From Daphnia carinata (taxonomy: Eukaryota > Arthropoda > Branchiopoda > Diplostraca > Daphniidae): a DNA stretch of 64,000 bases. The notes under the pieces were generated by a model. It had not been told where the DNA came from, did not search any database, and saw nothing but the letters and a program-made list of their open reading frames with translations. Both the position numbers and the translations under genes were made by a program. Positions 27,101 to 37,450 of this stretch are shown one piece after another (position 1 is the stretch's first letter; every line of letters begins with the position of its first letter). The stretch spans positions 558,001-622,000 of the forward strand of contig NC_081332.1 in the NCBI RefSeq assembly GCF_022539665.2. The letters run 5' to 3'.

Positions 27101-30100
27101 GGCCGACTTTCAAAATGTTCCGTGTAACATTAAACTTCTCGTATGAACTTACGAAGCCTACGACTTGCAGTGGCAAACTAAAATCAGTGAAGTGAAGTAG
27201 AATAACAAGAGTGATGTTCACTTGAACATATAACTTGTTTTTCGAAGGCAATGCATTCGTTATATAAAGTTCAATCATCGAGGTTAAATGCTTCACGGCA
27301 AAAATGAAATAGGCGGTACAGTCTATAAGTTAGTCACTAACTACAAAATAAAACTATAGTAAATAGAAACCGGCTAGTTGGCTAGCTATGCTGTGATGAA
27401 CAATGCATCAAAGACAAAAGCCTGCCCTGACGCCCCGTCAACCGCCATCCGTCCTCTGGTATTTGGTTCGGTTTTAGTTTTACCCTTTTTAGTTGTCTAC
27501 CGTAACACATATGGTGGATTCCGCCCATCGTCCGGTTAACATGTTTGGCCATTGCTTCTGTTTGCCGATTTTTGTCACTGGTGGCATTCGACACGAAAGA
27601 ATTTGACACGGCGAATGAGAAATCTCAAAGGAAATGCGTAGGGTCAACGGAAATGCGAGTGTGTTATTCGACATATTTTATACTCAATTTTTTTTATTTT
27701 ACTTTATTTGTCGATATAAAACTCCTCTTCACTATGGCTCTGCCGTGGTCAGTCAGAAAAGGGTTTTCGTGAGTCCTGCCTCGCATTCTTACGATGTCGT
27801 CTTATACTTTGCTGTTACATATAAATGCTGTATCCATATCATTTTTCTTCCTATTCTTTGTGTTGCCCCCACCCCACTATTCCTGAATAACACGTAAAAA
27901 GGCTCGAAAATAGGGGGATTTTTTTCCTGTCTGCTGTTGGCTGGTGAGTTGAAATTAAAAGTAAGTTCAGTCGCATAAGGAGATGAAAGTTTTTGGGCTT
28001 TTATTTTTTCGCCTCTTGGCCTCAACTCTGTTTCTCCTTCACTTTTGTCTAGGACTCTAAAAGACAGAGAGAGAAAGAGAGAAAGAAAAAATCATCGCTT
28101 GTAGATTCCCGCTTCTTCTTCGAGCTGTTTTCCAAGGTGGAGAGCAACGGGTGGTCTTAGCTGGCCGTGGCCACTTTGCCAGTCGCAGTCGGCGGTCTTA
28201 TACGAGTCCTGTACGAACCGTCGGTACACAACAGAACCCGGGCTCGGCTCTCCCCGGTCAATGTTTGACCCCTCTCCGTGGCCCCGTCAGCAGCAGCCAA
28301 CCGCCGACCAAGCCAGACTCATGATGTACAGTCTTACCCGCCAAAGAATACCAACTTTGACCTTCTTCTTCTTTTTCTTCTTCTTCTTCTTTTTTTCTTT
28401 TGTTTTCTGTTTTTTCCCCTTGATTTCTTTTTGTCTTTTTTTCTCCCCTTGTTCTTCTTCGAGAAGAAAGTTATCATCAGCATAGTTTCTCCTCTACAGC
28501 CAAGAAAACTTATCATCAAAACAAGCGAATCGTTTTGAATCCTGTCGTTCATCATCGTCGACAATTCATGTATATATGGTAGGAGCTTTTTTTTAAAGAA
28601 AAAAAAACCCCAAAATATACAAGTTCCCACACAGGGGGTTGCGGGAGCAAGGACGTCTAGTGAGCATTCGGAGAAAACTCGACACCTTCAGATGGTGCAT
28701 CTCAACTTGAAAACTGCCTCCCATTGACACGCTATCCATCTTTTTCTGTTTTGCCCCAAACGCTATATTCATAAGTGTAACTGGTTATCCGTTTTTTCTT
28801 TCCTGTTTTTATAGAGAAAGCGAATCGGTCCTGAAATAAATCAGCAGCGATTTCTCTCATTGTCGACATCACTGTGTAGTGTTCTGTATCGATACAACGT
28901 TGCGTCATAGCTATATAACGGACGGCCGTACAAAGTCACACAAGCGTTTCATTGATTTTACTTCTGCGAGATGATTGCCGGTGGCTTTCGCTGGGAAAGC
29001 TAGCTCTATTTTAATTATTTAAAGTTTTATTGCTGATTTAACTAAAGTATAGAATTACACGCTACATAATTACGTTCAAGAAGAACCATCGACTAGTCAT
29101 AACAATGGTTAAGAAAATATAGCTGAATCTAGACTGCATTTCGTCACATCAGGCTTGTCTCCTATTGAGTTGGATAGAATTTGTAAGACTGAGACACGGC
29201 TCTTGTTTGCACCAAGAAGTGAAAGGTGACACAAGCTTTAAACTGTTCTTCAAAATCTTCAAAAGGTGTACAGCCTATTGAAAAGTTCTAGATCGCACAG
29301 GTCGATAAAGGTGAAAGAAACACGGCCAATAAAAGATAATGCCAATGAAAAGGAAAACAAGGGAAAAATGTTAGATGCTATAGAGTATTCGATAACATAA
29401 AAGCAGACTCACTGTCGGCACGTGAAGCCTTTAAAATAGTAACAAACAAGATCCGCCCAACCGCTGGCCTCACTGCAACGGTACCATTACTCGGCATCTT
29501 TCAAACACGGCCCCTTTGGTTTTCGTTATTATTCATCGTCACAATACGCACTTTCTTTTTTTTCTTCGCCTGTTCCCATTCACTTCTAGCATCACAATAT
29601 ACGTTAAGTATGTAAACTATGCCTCGAGAAATAGCGCTGCATAGCTACTTTCGATTTTTCGAGACAGACGACAAAGTTCTCTTTCCTAATGTTGACGTGT
29701 CTAGAAGTGGTCCTTGTTTGATGGGATAGGTAGCACTTGAGGGATGTGTTTAAACATATGCATCTACATATTGTTTTGCTTTAAGGTTTTTTAGCTGTTT
29801 AAATGATTGATCCCGTGAGTTTCAATGTTTATACATATTCGCTAACTTCGTTGCAGTTTGGAAACCACAACATAGGTAGCACGTCAAAATTGAGAAGAAA
29901 AGCTAATATCTATCCTTAAACGAATCACTTTGCTCTCAATCGTGGTAGCCATAAATGGGAGATGCTAACTGTGAAAAATATTCGAATGTGAAGAGGACCA
30001 GAAACCCAATGTGTTCGACTATTATGAAATAGTTTTCCACGCTTTGCCGTGATAACTTGGCACAAGCCATTTTTTTCGTAATATGAATTTTAAACAAAAT

Positions 30101-33100
30101 ATCACAAGAATGAATTTCAGTAAAAAAAAAAGGGAAGATTAAAAAAAATATCAAAGAAAAATAAGAAAATACAAGATAAAAGAAGGAAGAAGAAAAAGAA
30201 AAGGAAAGAAGAGGGCCAGAAGTATGTTGCAGCTTCAGCATTAGAGGGCTTCCCGAAAAGCGCAGCGGGTCGCCTTTGTAATGGGCAGACTTTTTGCTAT
30301 GTAACATATATATGCTCTGATGGTGGATAGAATAACCTTTGTTGCGTTAAACCTTCTTCACCATGATGCTTGGGCATTTTTTTTTTCAAATATAAAAATA
30401 ATTCCGTTTACGCAACCTACAGGACAACGTAAGTTTATTGTGTGTTTATGAAAGAATCCCGAACTAATTGAGGTAGACTTATTCATATTAAGCCGCGCCC
30501 AAATGTGAAATACTGTATTTGTATAATGATGTTAAATTTATGTGTAGAGTTTCTAGCTCATTCGATCTCGGGCTACGCTCGCTAAAGCTTTGGTGGCAGT
30601 GCTTTTCCCCTTTTATTTGGCACGAAGGAAAAGTCGGTTAAACATTTAGATAATTATTAAAATAGTGCTCTTAAGTTTCTGTATGGTAATCTTTGTTGTA
30701 AATACTAGCGAAAAAACTTGTTTTCTCGTTAAAGACGCCACAGGGAAAGAAACGAAATAAGAGGAGTAAGAAAACAAAAAAACACAAAAAAAAAACAAAT
30801 CAAAAGTCAAACCAAGGAGAACGTAGAAAACCACTTCTTCAAAAAGGAACATGAAAGCTTTGCTCAAGTTCGGTAAACTATACAGAAGCAGGTGTTGCAA
30901 ACGAACTACAGAGCCCTGAACGCAATTAAAGTTAAACCCGTCATTTCTTTTCCGAACGAGGGGAAGGGAGGGAACTCACTAGATGGCGTGCAATCGTGTG
31001 AATAATAGCAGCTTGTCAACAGCAGAAAAGGTTCAAAATAGGGAATTAGAATCGATCTTACCGGAGATAAACAGAATTATAGGGTGAGACTAAAATAAAA
31101 AGGGCTTGCTCTCTGCCTTTTAGCCACTTTGCTTCTTCGTCCTCTCGCTTTCCGAGCCGCTGACTCTATATGCGACGTATAACCACAAATCGCCACAAAT
31201 GTACCGAATAATGAACGTACATTTTGGCTCACAAGATATCTAGTCGACATCACTCAAGGTCGATGCATAGCAAACAAATAGACCACTTGTGTCAATCGAC
31301 ATACAGGGGAAACGAAAGTGCCAGGTCTACCAGCAGTCGGAGCCATGTATTTGGAAACTGACTCACTCGCTGCATGCAGCCAAAAACTAGACCAATTCAA
31401 CAGTATAGCTCGTCAATGGGCAAATATACGTAGCACAAGCTCCAGGATTAAATCAATGAAGGGTCGCCCAAAACAAATTTGTTTCTTTTTAATTAGGTTA
31501 GCTTAATTTATTTAGTTCCTTACCGGGGGCAGATTTTCCGCGAATGAAGTCCTCCTTGCAGAGGAATCGAGCATCGTCAAGAAGATAAAGTTCCTCTCCG
31601 GTAGATAGCTGTCGCCGACATAGAGCGCACGTGAAGCACCGTAGGTGGTAAACTTTATCGCGGGCCTTTCGCACCAAATCCGTCGGTGACAGTCCCTGGC
31701 CGCAACCACCACATTTTGTACCGTATCTCCTAAGAATTTACAAACACAACAGGTAAGTTTTCGCACCGCAATTGCTTATAACCACATCAATTACATCTCC
31801 AAAATAACACAAAAACTAAGTAAAGAAAACCACGGCGTGATATTTTATAGCTGGGTGATGTACTTTGTTGCATCGTGTCTTTTCCGCGTCGTCGGTTAGG
31901 ACAATTTTTTTAATGCGCCCTTTAATTGGTTTCTCCAAAACGAAATTCTTATTTGAACGTGCAAATGTATAACACCTATGTTGGTTACTAATAAAAGATT
32001 CAAAATGAAATCATATTTCGTGTTCCAGCATCCTTGTAGTTCACCTTCTTCCGAATACTTGCAGGCCTAAAAAGAGCCTATTTATGAATTATTCCCGGCA
32101 TACAGTTTAGAAAGCGAAAAAAGAATAGCTAGTTGACACAGCTTAATGATTTTGTTGACTATTGCAATCACTGAGAATCAGAGATATGTGACCACAGGAG
32201 GCACAGCTGATAATTGACTTTTACAATAACAGAGCTGTAATTTCTGAACGCCTTTTGTTTGCATTCCCCATACATTCGCGAAAACAGCAATCCATTCATC
32301 AACAAAAGGAAGATATATGCGAGTGCAAGACTAGCAACCATGTCAGAGGAAAAGGTCATTTAACGTGGCGATTAATGAGACGTGACGTTCCAGGACCTAG
32401 TGGTCGGATCTCATTACGCATCTCGCCATGGGGATACAAAGTAAGAGGAGTCAAGTTACACGGCCAACTTGCTTGTTTCTCTCAGTCTTCTTATATGGTA
32501 TTTGTCCATAGAAAATGCTAGCCGGGTGGGTGACAATCGGGCATTTCGGTCGTAAGTTATGAATTTATTTATTCTCATTGGTCTTTATCTCGTACTCCTC
32601 TCCACCCCTCCCCCCCCCAGGTTAAAATATTTTCTTCAGATCCCAATCTCCCCTTTCGCAATATTATTTTTAACTAGTGACATTTATCTGTTTGCGAGCA
32701 ATGTGTTCTAGATAAAATTTTACAGTTGACGGACGCAATTGCTTTGCGTGTAATAATCTGTTCTTCGTGTCACGGTAACTCTATAGTTGAAACTTATTTC
32801 GTAAGAAAACGCTTAAGCTCTTGTTTAAATCAAATAGTTCTTTTTTAGGGAAAATCGGCGGGAAAAGTTTTAAAAGTATACCCTGTGGAAAAACTTGAGC
32901 ATAGGCTAACTATTTATGCCATTTAATATAGCGGTGAACGGCCATCGCTAGAGCATACCTGAAGAAGTCGGTCCTGCAATAGAGTTTTCCGTCTCTGGAG
33001 AAGCAGCGCTCGGCAAGAATATTACGACAATCAGCACATCGAACACACTCGGCGTGCCACGTACGATCTAAAACAGTTAGAAGAAACTTGTCCAAAATGG

Positions 33101-33131
33101 CTCGATCACAGCCGGCACACGTCATGATCAT
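18113..33131 (-). CDS. Lim1: Lim1 (Lhx1/Lhx5-class) LIM-homeodomain transcription factor, seven coding exons
   Basis: This gene encodes a nuclear LIM-homeodomain transcription factor; the family acts in anterior/head, nervous-system and appendage patterning and binds LDB/Chip cofactors through its LIM domains. Coding exons on the minus strand are 33131-32959, 31729-31524, 23353-23060, 22838-22612, 22177-21766, 18458-18333 and 18165-18113. All junctions are GT-AG and the phases (2,1,1,0,1,1) join without a stop into 496 residues. LIM1 ligands are C5, C8, H26, C29, C32, C35, C52 and D55; LIM2 ligands are C64, C67, H86, C89, C92, C95, C115 and D118. The homeodomain spans 255-314 with W302, Q304 and N305 (positions 48, 50, 51) and the Lhx1/5 signature [11 protein letters not shown]. 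The C-terminus ends QMNEGLVW, close to the vertebrate Lhx1 end. Length fits the family. The ATG at 33131 sits where other Lim1 proteins start; an in-frame ATT-preceded upstream codon at 33203 would add 24 residues and is less likely. Exon joins are inferred from motifs, not from transcripts. Confidence 0.93.
18166..18332 (-). other. Lim1 intron 6
   Basis: This is a 167 bp intron, GTAATT to TTCTTAG. It is AT-rich, with no other content. Confidence 0.75.
18333..18458 (-). CDS. Lim1: Lim1 coding exon 6: Gly/Met/Ser-rich tail
   Basis: The acceptor is GTAATAG|GA and the donor is GGAG|GTAATT. It encodes residues 438-479: [13 protein letters not shown], then [19 protein letters not shown]. Reading past the donor would give an AT-rich, non-conserved extension of about 35 codons, while splicing to 18165 gives the conserved Lhx1-like end. 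I therefore place the exon end at 18333. Confidence 0.85.
18459..21765 (-). other. Lim1 intron 5, 3.3 kb, no gene seen
   Basis: GTAAGT to AATAG. It holds a T-run block at 19289-19333 and another at 19868-19912. The plus-strand open frames at 20472-20843 and 20944-21228 lack family resemblance, so I do not call a gene. Confidence 0.75.
21766..22177 (-). CDS. Lim1: Lim1 coding exon 5: recognition helix and Gly/Pro/His-rich region
   Basis: The acceptor is TGTAG|GTG and the donor is CCTG|GTAAGT. It begins [12 protein letters not shown], so homeodomain position 50 is Gln, 51 Asn and 52 Lys (Arg in vertebrate Lhx1). The rest, to residue 437, is rich in Gly, Pro, His and Phe with a run of seven prolines, and is probably a transactivation region. 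Reading through the donor adds 46 residues before a stop, so intron retention would give a different C-terminus; nothing here supports that. Confidence 0.92.
22178..22611 (-). other. Lim1 intron 4, inside the homeodomain
   Basis: This is a 434 bp phase-0 intron, GTCAGT to TGTAG. It splits the homeobox between codons for positions 46 and 47. Nothing else is seen in it. Confidence 0.85.
22612..22838 (-). CDS. Lim1: Lim1 coding exon 4: linker end and homeodomain positions 1-46
   Basis: The acceptor is GCGTAG|GC and the donor is CAG|GTCAGT. It encodes residues 225-300, with the stretch [15 protein letters not shown] entering the homeodomain and ending at MRVIQ. The intron falls just before the recognition-helix WFQN, in phase 0. 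An intron at this homeodomain position is common in LIM-homeobox genes. Confidence 0.93.
22839..23059 (-). other. Lim1 intron 3
   Basis: This is a 221 bp intron, GTACGC to GCGTAG. On the plus strand it contains an A-rich AAAG tract at about 22958-23040. The open frames drawn across that tract are low-complexity artefacts. Confidence 0.8.
23060..23353 (-). CDS. Lim1: Lim1 coding exon 3: acidic and Ser/Pro-rich linker
   Basis: The acceptor is ATACAG|AG and the donor is GAAG|GTACGC. It encodes residues 127-224: a leucine/serine start, a run of five aspartates, an Asn/His-rich patch, then proline-rich sequence and an acidic end ([10 protein letters not shown]). This linker between LIM2 and the homeodomain is poorly conserved in the family. 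The call rests on phase continuity, on the splice sites and on its acidic character, which matches the linker of vertebrate Lhx1. Confidence 0.85.
24039..24178 (+). repeat. G-rich purine tract with G-quadruplex potential
   Basis: Repeated G3-G8 runs are separated by short A/GA spacers over about 140 bases on the plus strand, i.e. C-rich on the transcribed Lim1 sense strand within intron 2. The density of G-runs fits quadruplex-forming consensus; formation is not shown. Confidence 0.7.
28362..28460. repeat. (CTT)-rich polypyrimidine tract in Lim1 intron 2
   Basis: Seven or more CTT units are followed by T-rich sequence. This is simple sequence and gives spurious Phe/Leu-rich frames. Confidence 0.93.
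31524..31729 (-). CDS. Lim1: Lim1 coding exon 2: LIM domain 2
   Basis: The acceptor is TTCTTAG|G and the donor is CCG|GTAAGG. The exon starts in phase 2 and completes an [13 protein letters not shown] stretch, the family's LIM1-LIM2 junction. It then carries H86, C89, C92, C95, C115 and D118, ending with [11 protein letters not shown]. All eight zinc ligands of LIM2 are present. A different-frame open stretch over the same bases is only a shadow. Confidence 0.92.
31730..32958 (-). other. Lim1 intron 1, no gene seen
   Basis: This is a 1229 bp intron, GTATGC to CTTAG, separating the two LIM domains. It contains a short C-run near 32610 and AT-rich sequence. I see no coding or RNA gene in it. 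Confidence 0.8.
32959..33131 (-). CDS. Lim1: Lim1 coding exon 1: start codon and LIM domain 1
   Basis: This exon encodes residues 1-57 plus two bases of codon 58. It reads [10 protein letters not shown] onward and contains the whole first zinc-binding LIM domain up to the YCRTDFF end. The donor is CAG|GTATGC. There are two close ATGs (33131 and 33125); MTCAGC aligns best with the vertebrate start, so either is possible. No stop lies in frame between 33203 and 33131, so a longer N-terminus cannot be excluded. Confidence 0.9.
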
Positions 33132-33640
33132 TTTCGAATGTTTTCGGATTTTCCTGCCTACACCAATAATAGCGGGAGTATAATCACGCGATATTTGCTG
33201 CACGGTTGAAATTTTCTGATGGTCTCAAAAGCTCGTGGCACCACCAATTCCGAAAATTCGGCAAAATTTTTCGCCCTGCCCCTTCTGCACTGTTACACTT
33301 CTTTTATTTTTTCAGTCTCTCACAAAGTTTTATTTTCAAACAAAAGCAGCGGGCACTAGCAGAAGTAGCAATACTAACGAAACCGAGCGCAAGTATTGTC
33401 TAACCGCATGCACTGGTCGAGACCGTTGTCGATTGACTACAGTCTACCACCGTACAGTGTTGCTACCCTTGATACTCTTCGACATAAGCGCCGCCTTCTT
33501 TCCATTTTGGGCACGCCTCTCCTTGGTTGAAACGAAGAGATATACACAGCGATGGTCGAAGAGTAGGCGGAGCTGTGGTCATTCTTCGTCAAAGACAACC
33601 ATTCAGGCGAACGAAAGAATATCATTGGTTAACAACTAGG
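33132..33640 (-). promoter_or_regulatory. Probable 5' UTR and promoter region of Lim1
   Basis: This stretch lies directly upstream of the Lim1 start. Read on the minus strand it holds a CCAAT-type AACCAATGA, a CTCCGCC GC-box-like site and TGTATATC, then a less AT-rich stretch leading to the first exon. It is less AT-rich than the DNA beyond 34 kb. No transcription start can be fixed from sequence alone; short open frames on both strands here show no family resemblance. Confidence 0.3.
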
Positions 33641-35113
33641 GAAGGCGTAGGCGTCATACTTCTTCCTTCCAAGTCGTTCTGCGTAACGGTGTCTTACCCC
33701 CACGAGCCGTATCCCCCTGGCGTTGATTTACAAGAAAATTTTTTTTTCACACCATCAGCTCTGAGTTATTTTTTTTCCGTATAGTCTACAATGCTTTGAT
33801 TGTATGAAAAAAAAAAAGAAACATTGGCAGTGCTTCCAAACGCACATCAAACGCAGCTCAGTAATCTTTGCTTTCGTGAAGAATTTTATGCAATTATCCC
33901 TCGCGTGGTATATCGCATGCTTAGCCAAAATTCATTTCAATTCATATAGTAGACTATAAGATCTGTTGAAATCAACATCGAAAATGAACACAATCATAAG
34001 AAACAGAATGAGCAAAGAAAAAAATAGAAATGGCTACAGCCCAACAAAACTTAACAAATAAACAAAGAGCCACGAAAAAAGCGAAAAGGATTTTAGTCAC
34101 CCTGCATGTTTCTTAGTCTGGCGTTAGAATATCATTCAGCAACCTAATGGTAGCGAGATTCGCAGGAGGCATTATTGTGTTGGCAAATGAATTTATTTTT
34201 TATTTATTTATTTTTACATTTCATAGGTCTGTAGGTTGATTCTATGAAGTATAATTGACGTAAGAACAAATAGTACTCGTTGTCAATTTTAAGAAAACTT
34301 TATGTTGCTGTAATAAAACTATACCGTCAGTCAAAGAAATATATGTCATGTATTTGAAACATTTATGCCGCGCCGAATTCAGCGCTAATGCTAGTCTGTT
34401 CTAAGTCGATAATTGAAAAACTATTGCAATCTAATAAATAAGCTTTTTCGGCTACGGTAATACATTCATGTAGACTATAGCCTATCCTCAACTGCATTAG
34501 ATGAAAGCATATATTTTACATGATTTATAACTGACCGTTGCTGCTGTAAAAATATTCGTAAAATTCATATATATGTCGCTTTCCCTACACAAGTTGATTC
34601 AAATTTCAGCTAAAATGGAGATAAGTTACTAGAAACTCTAACAGGAAATAACGATAGCTGAGATGGTTAACATTTCACATTTTATTTACTATTCATTTAG
34701 TAATCTACATAACGTACTGCATAAAAGAGAAAAGCTTACCAAATAATTTGAAGTAACTTATAACGTATTGTAATAATGGACAAAGAGTAACGGCTGGTAC
34801 TTGATGAGTTGAGAATCTCAAATGACTTTCTTCCACGTGCCTTTTACTAAGCTTTTCCAAACGATTAAAATTTTTAATGACACATTTTTTTAGCTTTAAA
34901 TCCTTTTTTGTTATAACCATACAGCAAGGATATTTGAAATAAGAAAAATCAGAAATCCGAACCACCAACTTTTAATGCATTCGTGTTGTTAAAATAGTTT
35001 TAGATAAAGATTCAGTAAAAAATAACAATAAAAAAAGTAACTCAGAACCCGAAAAAATATTTCGTTAAGTAAAATATTCCGCAAAAAAATAGTTTTTCTT
35101 ACTGCAGTCACCG
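33641..35113. other. AT-rich DNA upstream of Lim1, no gene seen
   Basis: The base composition becomes steadily more AT-rich here. No transposon end, RNA gene or convincing open frame is visible. It forms the border between the Lim1 locus and the transposon-rich right half. Confidence 0.6.
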
Positions 35114-35855
35114 CCATCTACCGGTCAGACTCGTAGTTAATCCCCTAATGATGTATGATAAGTTTACATATTCTAGTCCTATAAAAATAAATTTTTTTAA
35201 ACTGATCACTTTACTTAATTAATACATAAATAAACCTTTTAAAATTTTGTTTTAATCTATTTTTTCACGACTCTGCAAGTATACTGGTAAACTTCAAAAA
35301 GTCCATTTTGTACTGCAGCAATATGCTTCCCTATAGGGATATACTTTCAACGTTTTCAAAAATAGATAGAATAGAACAAAAAAGAAAAAGTTTCAATTAT
35401 ATTTTAGCTAAGCATAATTATCAGTTTCAAATGGGTCTATTTTTGAAGGCTAATAATTCTCTTTTGAAAGTATATACCACCATATACCATATATCACTAT
35501 ATGGAAGACTATGTGGAAGTACATGCAAATCTGAATTAAAATTTAATGAACGGAAAGAAAATAATACACCATAAAAACCAGTAACGAGTTTACATTTCCA
35601 AACATATTATTTATACCTTAAACAAGCAATCATTCTCATTGTCATTTTTCAGTAAATTTTGTACTGCAGCATATTTGCGGAAGTTTATAAGTATACTTGC
35701 AGAATCTTAAAAATTAGAATAGAACAAAATAAATAAGGTTTAATTACTGTATATGTTAATTAAATAAAGTTATAAGTTAAAAACATTTGATTTTATATAC
35801 TAGAATATATGAACTTGTCATTAGAGGATGAGCTACGAATCTGACCGGTAGATGG
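35114..35855. mobile_element. Inverted-repeat element, about 740 bp, non-autonomous
   Basis: The sequence at 35114 begins CCATCTACCGGTCAGACTCG, and the reverse complement of 35855 leftward begins CCATCTACCGGTCAGATTCG. Similarity continues for about 70 bases, into TAATGA, ACATATTCTAG and TATAAAA. Two internal copies of TTTTGTACTGCAGCA (near 35308 and 35658) are each followed by related sequence ending TAGAATAGAACAAAA, so the interior is partly duplicated. There is no open frame of known type. Exact ends and target duplication could not be fixed, so the superfamily is unknown. Confidence 0.65.
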
Positions 35856-35893
35856 GTAATAAAAAAAAAGAAAGGTCGGTTTTTTGGGGATAA

Positions 35894-35924
35894 AACGGAT
35901 TGCCATATTTTATGGCAATCCGTT
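35894..35924. repeat. Perfect 14 bp hairpin
   Basis: AACGGATTGCCATA, three T, then its exact reverse complement. It lies about 40 bp beyond the right end of the inverted-repeat element. A 14 bp perfect stem with a 3-base loop is unlikely by chance at one given site, but its role is unknown. Confidence 0.8.
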
Positions 35925-35929
35925 GGGAC

Positions 35930-37090
35930 ATAGTCTTTTGGGCTAGTTACCAAAAGGACTCCAGGTTCCCGCCAATTAGACTTTTGTCCCCCAACACTTG
36001 GAAGAACTGTTTGCGACAACAGGGCATCTGTCTAGCGACATTTGGACTAGGGGAGACCGGGGCTAATCGGGACGCGTTTTTTTTGTCGAATAACTTTCGA
36101 CTAGTGAGAGGTAAACATAACTTTTCTCTTCCATTAAAACCGCATTGTCCTTATCTATACACAGTTTTTTTTTAAATCAAATCTTTTTTTTAGTGGTTAA
36201 AAAAAAATACTGAAATTTACTTAAAATCCGTTGGCTCACTCGATGACCGGGGTTACTTGGGACGGACATTGGGTAACTCAGGACAAAGCTAATATCGTGC
36301 TACTAGTTCATCCAAAAATTTTGTAAAAAAATTTTTCAAGTAAGCTGTCTTCTTACAAACCAGCCAGTATATAGTTTGGCATAGTTTGCTAAATCAATCA
36401 GCGAGAATTTTGTAAAATTGCTGTAGACTAAAAAATTGACAAGATGAAACGACAAAAAGTGAGGTCAGCATTAAAAAAACCTTTTAATACTGGAATAGGA
36501 ATGATGAAAATACAAAATATAAAATTACAGCTGAGTTCTAATATTATTTGGACAAAATTAACATGGTGACAAGAAGGGAATTCACATATCTGGCCACAGA
36601 ATAGCTCTATCCCATCCCATTTTACCCCAGAATTTGTTGTCCCAATCTGCTCCATGGGTGGTGTCTTTGAAAATGTGTGATTTCCAGCAAACCGCTTCAA
36701 AATTTTTTAAATGTGTGAAAATGAACAGTGGATTTCACTATATTTTTTTGCAAAATTATACATCAAATGACGTAGCCGTAAATAAATATTTTATTAGAAC
36801 ACAACATAATTTTACGATCCCTTAAAAATTTTGCCGTATCTCAACAACGGATGCCACCTCTACCACAAAAACTCATCCCAAATGCGCATGCAGTTAACAA
36901 ACATGATGTGTAAATTTCATAATTTTATAATTAAGCGTTTTTGTAAAACATAGATTGTCCCCATTAACCCGTGTGTCGATTAGCCCCGGTCTCCCCTACT
37001 ATCAGCGACGTTTGGCCGGACAACGAAATGTTGCTGAAACAAGCAAGCCCATTACTAGGCGACAAGTGGACTCCCATGCAAGTGACGTTT
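35930..37090 (+). pseudogene. Unrecognised open-frame remnant split by the GGGGAG element
   Basis: Ignoring the insertion, bases 35999-36049 and 36999-37090 read through in one frame. It begins around LEELFATTGHLSSDIW and continues into SDVWPDNEMLLKQASPLL. The upstream part, from about 35909, is open in another frame, so a frameshift may be present. I do not recognise the protein. It may be an older transposon gene or a broken host exon; the evidence is only open reading and protein-like composition. Confidence 0.3.
36050..36996. mobile_element. TA-flanked GGGGAG-ended element, copy 1
   Basis: The ends are perfect 20 bp inverted repeats, GGGGAGACCGGGGCTAATCG, bounded by TA at 36048-36049 and 36997-36998. 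An internal motif near 36248 (CCGGGGTTACTTGGGACG) resembles the terminus again. The 947 bp interior holds no transposase, so it is non-autonomous. Deleting the element and one TA joins the flanks into an open frame (see the flanking entry). Two relatives lie at 58969 and 62432. A TA target fits the Tc1/mariner/pogo group among others; the superfamily is not settled. Confidence 0.75.
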
Positions 37091-37450
37091 AGACTTTTTT
37101 TTTACAGAATGAATAGGTATTCAAAATTTAATGTGATTATTGTTAGATACTTTTTCTCGGGTTTATGGGTAACAAACTTATATATTGTTATTGTAGAGGA
37201 AGAGCATAATTGAAACTATATGGTTTAAAGTCACTTGCAACTAAATCTATTATTTACTAGTTAGACATAGCCTTTGGTTATTAAACATTTAATAATATTA
37301 TATATGGATTGTTATATACTTTTTAAAAATTTACTTAGTAGAAAGGATAGCACGTAAGATCGTCTTAACATTCAAATTTAAATTTATATTCAACAAACTA
37401 ATAAAATAAACAACTACAATCAGTAACGAGTTAATATTATTTATACACAT

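Larger units (their letters stand above)
23354..31523 (-). other. Lim1 intron 2, 8.2 kb, no gene seen
   Basis: This is the largest Lim1 intron, GTAAGG to ATACAG. It contains a G-rich stretch at 24039-24178, (CTT)-rich DNA at 28365-28455, several A/T homopolymers and short GA-microsatellites near 25825 and 28070. There is no transposon with recognisable ends and no convincing open frame. The length suggests that regulatory sequence is housed here, as in other developmental genes, but no site can be proved from one sequence. Confidence 0.75.

Noticed and set aside
31512-31766. 84-codon minus-strand frame over LIM2
   Set aside because: It is a shadow; the true LIM2 exon is in another frame with all eight zinc ligands.
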